Shown here in pieces: positions 58,831-64,000 of a DNA stretch of 64,000 nucleotides (its first letter is position 1; every line of letters begins with the position of its first letter). Made by a program: the position numbers and the translations under genes. The stretch comes from Athripsodes cinereus (taxonomy: Eukaryota > Arthropoda > Insecta > Trichoptera > Leptoceridae), in contig OX388316.1 in NCBI GenBank assembly GCA_947579605.1, positions 16,309,290 through 16,373,289 of the forward strand, given 5' to 3'. The notes beneath the pieces are model-generated. The model saw only the letters and a list, made by a program, of their open reading frames with translations. It was not told where the DNA came from and made no database searches.

Positions 58831-60490
58831 AACATTTCAAATTTGCATTACATAATTTGATTTTCAACTAGAAACATACATAAATCTTTTATGATAAGGG
58901 GTATATAAGCAGAAAAAAAACACATCAACGTTAAAATACAGGTGGACATGCACCTCATCACTTCAATACATATAAAATAATAAATTAATATGAATTGGTA
59001 GTTTTATAAAGATATTATATGTATGGATGTATATTTATACTGCAGTAATATACATCAATAGATGATGACTGATAGTATCGGACGGGTGACAATAATGCTT
59101 GAGTATAGTACCCGTACCACAAACATAATAATACACTGGCTACCCCATTTGTGGGAGTTGAACTAATATTATAGATAAATAGATATTAAAATATATGTAA
59201 AATAACTGAAAATACGAACTAAAAAAATATGATTTTCTAAAATGTATGCCTTATGCACATATCTTTTGTTCACATTAATACACCGTTTTTAAGGAAAATG
59301 AAAAAAAAACGCAATCATACCTAACACTATAATGATAACAATTATTCAAAAAACATAATTTCAAGCTTTATTGTGATTAAATAACTCAATCTACTAAACG
59401 ACTCAAACGTTGCCACACAAATTTGTTCGAAATTTAAACTATCAAGTTAGTTCGTGGAGCGCATCAGCAGAGGCCATACATTTCACTTCAGAAGAGTAGC
59501 GTATTTAAAATTTTATTTACAGCTTGGAATCAAGAAATACCTATATTCTTAGTACATGCTACATTTTTTTATATAATTGAAATTAAAATATGTACATATA
59601 CAGAATAAATATTGTATATTTGCCTATAAATTCTATTTTTATTCATTGGATATGTAGTTATTTATATGAAAATATGACTTTCGATAATTTCCGGTTGTAC
59701 CTTGACAAGAAACATATAGTGGGTTTATCAGCAATGTAAACATGTGTACAATTGTATAATAAACCAATTTTCAAATTAAGTCACCTTGACAAACATTATC
59801 AAACAACAATAATAATATTAATATGTAAGTCATAAAAATGTTAATACGAAAAATTTCAAATACACCATCGCAGCGGGATGTAGGGTAATGAAACCGTCAA
59901 AAGTAAACGAAATCAATATAAAAATATGTGACGACTCTATAATACAGCGTCAATATATTGAACAATAATTATATTACGATGATTAAAATTCAACAAAGGG
60001 ACAAAGATATTAAAACAAATATAAGTACCTGATTGCATATTATTATATTGACAGAGATGATTCCCATAACTGTATAACCCGAATGGCTTAATAATAATAT
60101 TTACCCGATGCATGTTAGTATTATAGGGAAAAAAATTATGTTCTCGTATCAAATGGAAGTTCTTTGGGGATAAAATATTAATCTTAATTGGAATGCTGTA
60201 GGTGGCCCTATAGAAATGACAGAAACAAGTCCACGATCCTAACAAAAGCATTAGGGGGTGAGAATGAAGAAAGACATTAATCCATTTTGGATTATATCAG
60301 CACCGTCTGCGGAACGCATTATACATGCTACTAGAAGCTTAAATAATACTTTCTGTATTATGAATATTACTCAACATACATCTTATCTGCGCAATTAACA
60401 GGTTGTGCTAACTCCCTATAATATGAGTTGCGCTGCAAATTAGTAGAATAGCCTAAGCCCATTCGTAAGTAGGTACCGGGTCGCCATTCC
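58831..60490. other. AT-rich stretch, nothing recognised apart from an R scrap
   Basis: Apart from the R scrap at 59138-59157, no feature that I can support. Confidence 0.5.
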
Positions 60491-60496
60491 TCTTTC

Positions 60497-60640
60497 CTAC
60501 AAAAAGGGGGTTTGCACAATCGGTTGATTGGCAGCATAAGGTATCTGTTGAGTAATACTCTTAAGTATCTTCACTCCCGCATATGTGAAAAATCCAGATA
60601 ATGCGAAAACTACGTCTAACACGTACTTCTGTGTGTACAG
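60497..60640 (-). other. Possible exon (low confidence)
   Basis: A minus-strand frame preceded by ACACACAG (acceptor-like, about 60634-60641) encodes KYVLDVVFALSGFFTYAGVK and on to a stop after QTPFL. Composition is more balanced than flanking frames and includes a short hydrophobic segment. I do not recognise the protein, and no partner exon is visible. It may be chance. Confidence 0.15.
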
Positions 60641-60699
60641 TTTTATAATTCCAGTTCCACAGTTATAAGTTGATACTTTTATAACCAAAGCTGACTATA

Positions 60700-61625
60700 T
60701 CTCTATAAACCATTATTTTTATTTTAGAGTGTTTTGCTTCAATGAAGTGAGCATACATTCTGGCTAAGAAGATATGTATATAGCTTATTGAATAATATCC
60801 ACAAAAATGTACATAAATAATATAGCGTTACAATTGAACGATAAGAAAACTTTGGAATCTAACCATAGACTCCGAGCAATCGAAGACAGTCTCGCGGATT
60901 CATCGTAAGTCAAGTCGGCACATCGTTGTATTAAGTTTTGAATGCCAAAACTGTTTCACAATTTGTTAACGTCATGTTGATGTGTAATTTTATGAAATTT
61001 ATTTTAACAATAATAATACCAACAATTTGAAGATTAATAATATTCCGCTCTCTCACTAAGGACGTGACGACAGGTGATATGCATCACAAACTTTAAAATT
61101 TTAAACTTGAAACAATCTACAGGGATGCCAAAGGGCGACAGACTACGCAAATAAACTATTTGATGTACAGACATATTTATTAAATCAATTATGTGATTTG
61201 ATAGAAACCTATTTAACTCTAACGAAATTTTACTGTCTTATTTATTACTGACAGGAAGAGGAAAATATTTATGTTTACTTGTCGTGACGGCATAGACAGA
61301 TAGATTTTTATTCTTATAAGTAGTAACAATATACTTGCGTGACTGAAAAATAAACAGGATATTAAATTTAATTATTAATTGTTCGATTCCAAAACCATTT
61401 GCAGTTTCTTTCATATGCTTACAGCATAGAAGGAAAAAATACAACGAGCACTTATAACACATAGGAGCACACCTGAATAATAAAATAATATTGATTTCAA
61501 TACTAGCAGTGCACATTATACAACTGATGGTATAAGACTATAATTACATGGTACATGGCTGGAAATTAATGTTTTATAACTAGCCAGCACAAATTGCACT
61601 GGTTGAAGAGATCACCCTTGTTTGT
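60700..61625. other. AT-rich stretch, nothing recognised
   Basis: No feature that I can support. Confidence 0.5.
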
Positions 61626-61844
61626 TCAGTGATGTAGGTAGGTATTTATGCCCCGAGTTGCAGCAGGTACAGTGAGAGGTACTGTACTATGTGGCTGTGT
61701 ATGTACTTCCATGCTAAATGTGTAATATTTGCCGCGCCGCTGACCACACCGCAATCCCACATCACTCCTGACGTGACGGCTTAATTGGCAAACAGGTCCC
61801 GTGGAATCATTAACCATCTCGAAGAACGCTTCATATTCATCCAC
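61626..61844 (-). other. Possible small coding exon (low confidence)
   Basis: A 72-codon frame beginning MDEYEAFFEMVNDSTGPVCQ with balanced codon use and several CpGs (61730-61780) in otherwise AT-rich DNA. No domain recognised; no homology can be claimed. Could be an exon of an unseen gene, a retro-copy or chance. Confidence 0.2.
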
Positions 61845-62478
61845 TCTGTTCCAATATAGAGAATAGTTCGAGGGAGCCAGAATAATCCTTTTGAGATTCT
61901 AATGTGATAATCGTGTTGTGTGATGGCAGCTGACAAATATTAATAAAAGGTCACGGAATATCATCTCAATGTATTTGCGGCTCGCACATGCACCTATGTA
62001 CATAAATACGTAATCTTACACTAGGTGTTTATATCAATAAGCGGTAGGTACTTCTAATTTATAATTATTAGGAAGGAATTACACAATTTATTTCTGAATT
62101 CCTAATGCATATTAATTTCTAAAATTATGCAAATGAAATACCGAACTCAGTTACCAATGAATTCTTCAAAAGAAGTTAAAGAACTTTTCTTATTATTATA
62201 TCCGTAGGCTCGAACCAGTTTAAGAAAAGATATTATTATAAGACTTCGAAAACTAATTCCAGAGCAATTCAATGAAAGTATATGCTCCGAATAATAATCG
62301 CGACGAAATCTCAGAAAAGGTAAAATAAATAACTGAAAAGTAAACCACTAACTTCAACACTTATTTACATACAACATTGTTGTTAAAACTTTTCGACACA
62401 AGTTGTAATAAATCATTCTGCCTCTACAGCGCAGCGCCACACAGTAAGACCAGCCCGATCTACTGAAACTACACTATC
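61845..62478. other. AT-rich stretch, nothing recognised
   Basis: No feature that I can support. Confidence 0.5.
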
Positions 62479-64000
62479 AATAATAATAATAAACACTTTA
62501 TTGTCAAATATACAAATATTTTACAAAAGGCGTACATATTGCCTTGAGGCAATGTCTTCCAGTAAACCTACTACAATGTTTGAGAACTGTTTTAGTATAA
62601 AGTGAGTTTAGATCAAAAGATAAACAGAAAATGAAATATATAATATGAAACAAGAATACCTATATAAATATAAAAAAAAATAAAAGATAAAAATGTAAGC
62701 ATTCACAACCATAAACCTATATTATATGTATCTAAGTGAGAACTATCTACTATTGATGAGATGGTGGGTTGTTTATGAGGGATTTTACTTTATGTTTGAA
62801 TGAGCCTATAGTTGAAGAGGACCGAATATCATTGGGGAGGTTGTTCCAGATTCTGGTAGCATGTACGGTAAAAGAAGATGAATAAAAAGATGTACTATGA
62901 GGTGGGAATTCTAAACGACGATTGTTTTGTGACCTTAACGATAGACCATGGGAAGAAAGGGGAACAAACCGTTCGAAGAGGTATTGAGGAGCTTCGTGCT
63001 TAAGGATGTTATAAAGAAAGCAAAGTATATGTAAATTACGGGATTCCTTGTATGATGGCCATTTGAGTTCAGTACGGAATTGAGAGATGTGGTCATATTT
63101 TCTTAGACCAAAGATAAAGCGAATGCAAGCATTCTGCAGCCGATCCAACTTCGCACTGAGTTCTTCAGTGGTATCTAGAAAGGTGCAGTCTGCATAGAAC
63201 AGGATTGGTAGTAGAAAGGACAAAGCCATCATTCGTTTAGTGTCAACTGGAAGGAAGAATTGTAATCGTTTGAAGGAGTGTAGTCTGAAAAAGATTTTGC
63301 GACTTACCTCCTTGATATGATCTATCCAAGAAAGATTTTGATCAAATATGACACCTAGGTTTTTGACCGTTTTCGAAAGAGGGATGTTAGAGTTACAAAG
63401 GGTAAGATGTGGAGGGGAGTCCATTGAAAATTTCACTGTTTTGCGATTACTCCCGATGACGATGGCTTGGGTTTTAGAGGCATTGAGTAGAAGGCCATGA
63501 GAAGTGGACCAATTCGAAATAGCTTCGAGGTCGAGATTCATTATGTCGAAGCCAGAAGTGGGGTTACTTAAAGGAAAATGAGTATACAATTGGAGGTCGT
63601 CAGCGTACATATGATATTTGGAATTAAGATTTGCTGATATGGTATCGATAAAAAGAGAAAACAGTAAAGGTGAAAGTACACCGCCTTGTGGAACTCCAGT
63701 CTGCACATTTACCCAGTCAGATAATTTATCAGACATTTTGACACATTGTTGGCGGTTTGAGAGATATGATCTGAACCAAGTTAGACAAGAGCGGCCAAAA
63801 TTAAGTCTTTCAAGAAATCCTATTAGAATATCATGATCAACTGAATTAAAGGCATTACTAAAATCTAATAAGACAAGAAGGGTGAGATTACCATTTTCCT
63901 TGGCCAGTCGAATATCGTCGGTAATTTTTGTTAGAGCGGATGTTGTACTATGGCGAGTGCGGAAACCTGATTGAAATGGATTAAGTAAGCTATGTTGGTT
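62479..64000 (-). mobile_element. CR1/Jockey-group LINE, cut by window edge
   Basis: Minus-strand element whose 3' end is AATAAAGTGTTTATTATTATTATTG (about 62480-62506), a polyadenylation-like signal followed by a TTA repeat. A 3' UTR of about 240 bp separates it from the coding region. It continues beyond 64000. Same family as 29113-31428, but distinct: the two proteins are alike throughout, not near-identical. Confidence 0.8.
62750..64000 (-). CDS. Reverse transcriptase of CR1/Jockey-group LINE (5' part outside window)
   Basis: The frame is open from the window edge to the stop at 62750-62752, about 416 codons; the methionine at 63736 is internal. From the edge inwards: FQSGFRTRHSTTSALTKITD, LLVLLDFSNAFNSVDHD (first catalytic aspartate at 63863-63865), WFRSYLSNRQQC, TGVPQGGVLSPLLF and MYADDLQLY (aspartates 46-47 counted from 63736), then NLGVIFDQNLSW, LQNACIRFIFGLRKYDHI and a C-terminal RIWNNLPNDIR. 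All three polymerase aspartates are present and there are no frameshifts, so this copy could be intact; whether the endonuclease and ORF1 exist depends on sequence beyond 64000. Confidence 0.85.
   Translation of the reverse strand, partial: NQHSLLNPFQSGFRTRHSTTSALTKITDDIRLAKENGNLTLLVLLDFSNAFNSVDHDILIGFLERLNFGRSCLTWFRSYLSNRQQCVKMSDKLSDWVNVQTGVPQGGVLSPLLFSLFIDTISANLNSKYHMYADDLQLYTHFPLSNPTSGFDIMNLDLEAISNWSTSHGLLLNASKTQAIVIGSNRKTVKFSMDSPPHLTLCNSNIPLSKTVKNLGVIFDQNLSWIDHIKEVSRKIFFRLHSFKRLQFFLPVDTKRMMALSFLLPILFYADCTFLDTTEELSAKLDRLQNACIRFIFGLRKYDHISQFRTELKWPSYKESRNLHILCFLYNILKHEAPQYLFERFVPLSSHGLSLRSQNNRRLEFPPHSTSFYSSSFTVHATRIWNNLPNDIRSSSTIGSFKHKVKSLINNPPSHQ

Overview
The window is gene-poor, AT-rich insect DNA dense with mobile-element debris. 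I take it to be lepidopteran, from the frequent GTAGGTAC/TAGGTACCTA words, the mix of non-LTR retrotransposons (CR1/Jockey-group, RTE-like, R1-clade), a tRNA-headed SINE, a Helitron-like 3' end and many short foldback elements. That is an inference from composition and repeat types, not a species call. I recognise no bacterial features, rRNA genes, CRISPR arrays or intact host genes. Two short open segments (60.5 kb and 61.7 kb, minus strand) are the only ones that faintly resemble host exons, so the window is probably intergenic or a very large intron.

Layout. 1-26 kb is mostly featureless AT-rich sequence with scattered relics: a LINE C-terminal fragment (3.2 kb), a SINE body (2.0 kb), a GC-richer islet (8.3 kb), a rearranged cluster of a TAG-tailed repeat I call R (17.1-17.7 kb) and further R copies. 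26.3-28.4 kb holds two degraded LINE 3' ends and a 5'-truncated RTE-like reverse transcriptase with a clear 12-bp target-site duplication. 29.1-31.4 kb is a 5'-truncated CR1/Jockey-group LINE with a long open frame. 32.5 kb is a tRNA-derived SINE, 33.2 kb an RTE-like fragment, 34.6-35.3 kb short tandem repeats, and 36.0 kb a MITE with perfect 35-bp inverted repeats. 37.8-38.0 kb is a perfect 58-bp direct repeat around a hairpin segment that also occurs 3.5 kb upstream. 38.1-40.7 kb has a LINE 3' relic, then a poly(A)-tailed LINE split by a foldback element. 42.6-43.0 kb has two adjacent foldback elements, and 44.9-46.9 kb an R1-clade LINE with target-site duplication.

47.4-50.4 kb is a complex array dominated by a nearly identical 1282-bp tandem duplication. 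50.9-55.2 kb is a nest of inverted GC-rich modules, an insertion with an 18-bp target-site duplication, a 424-bp inverted-repeat element between diverged direct repeats, and a Helitron-like terminus. 57.3-58.8 kb carries more LINE fragments. 62.5-64.0 kb is a second CR1/Jockey-group LINE, on the minus strand, open to the window edge.

The genes do not form a pathway. All recognisable proteins are reverse-transcriptase polyproteins of non-LTR elements, every one lacking its endonuclease-encoding 5' part (the last is cut by the window edge), so none can move on its own. Most interesting are the R repeat, which ends like the RTE-type LINEs here and may be their non-autonomous partner, and the concentration of near-perfect inverted repeats between 36 and 55 kb.
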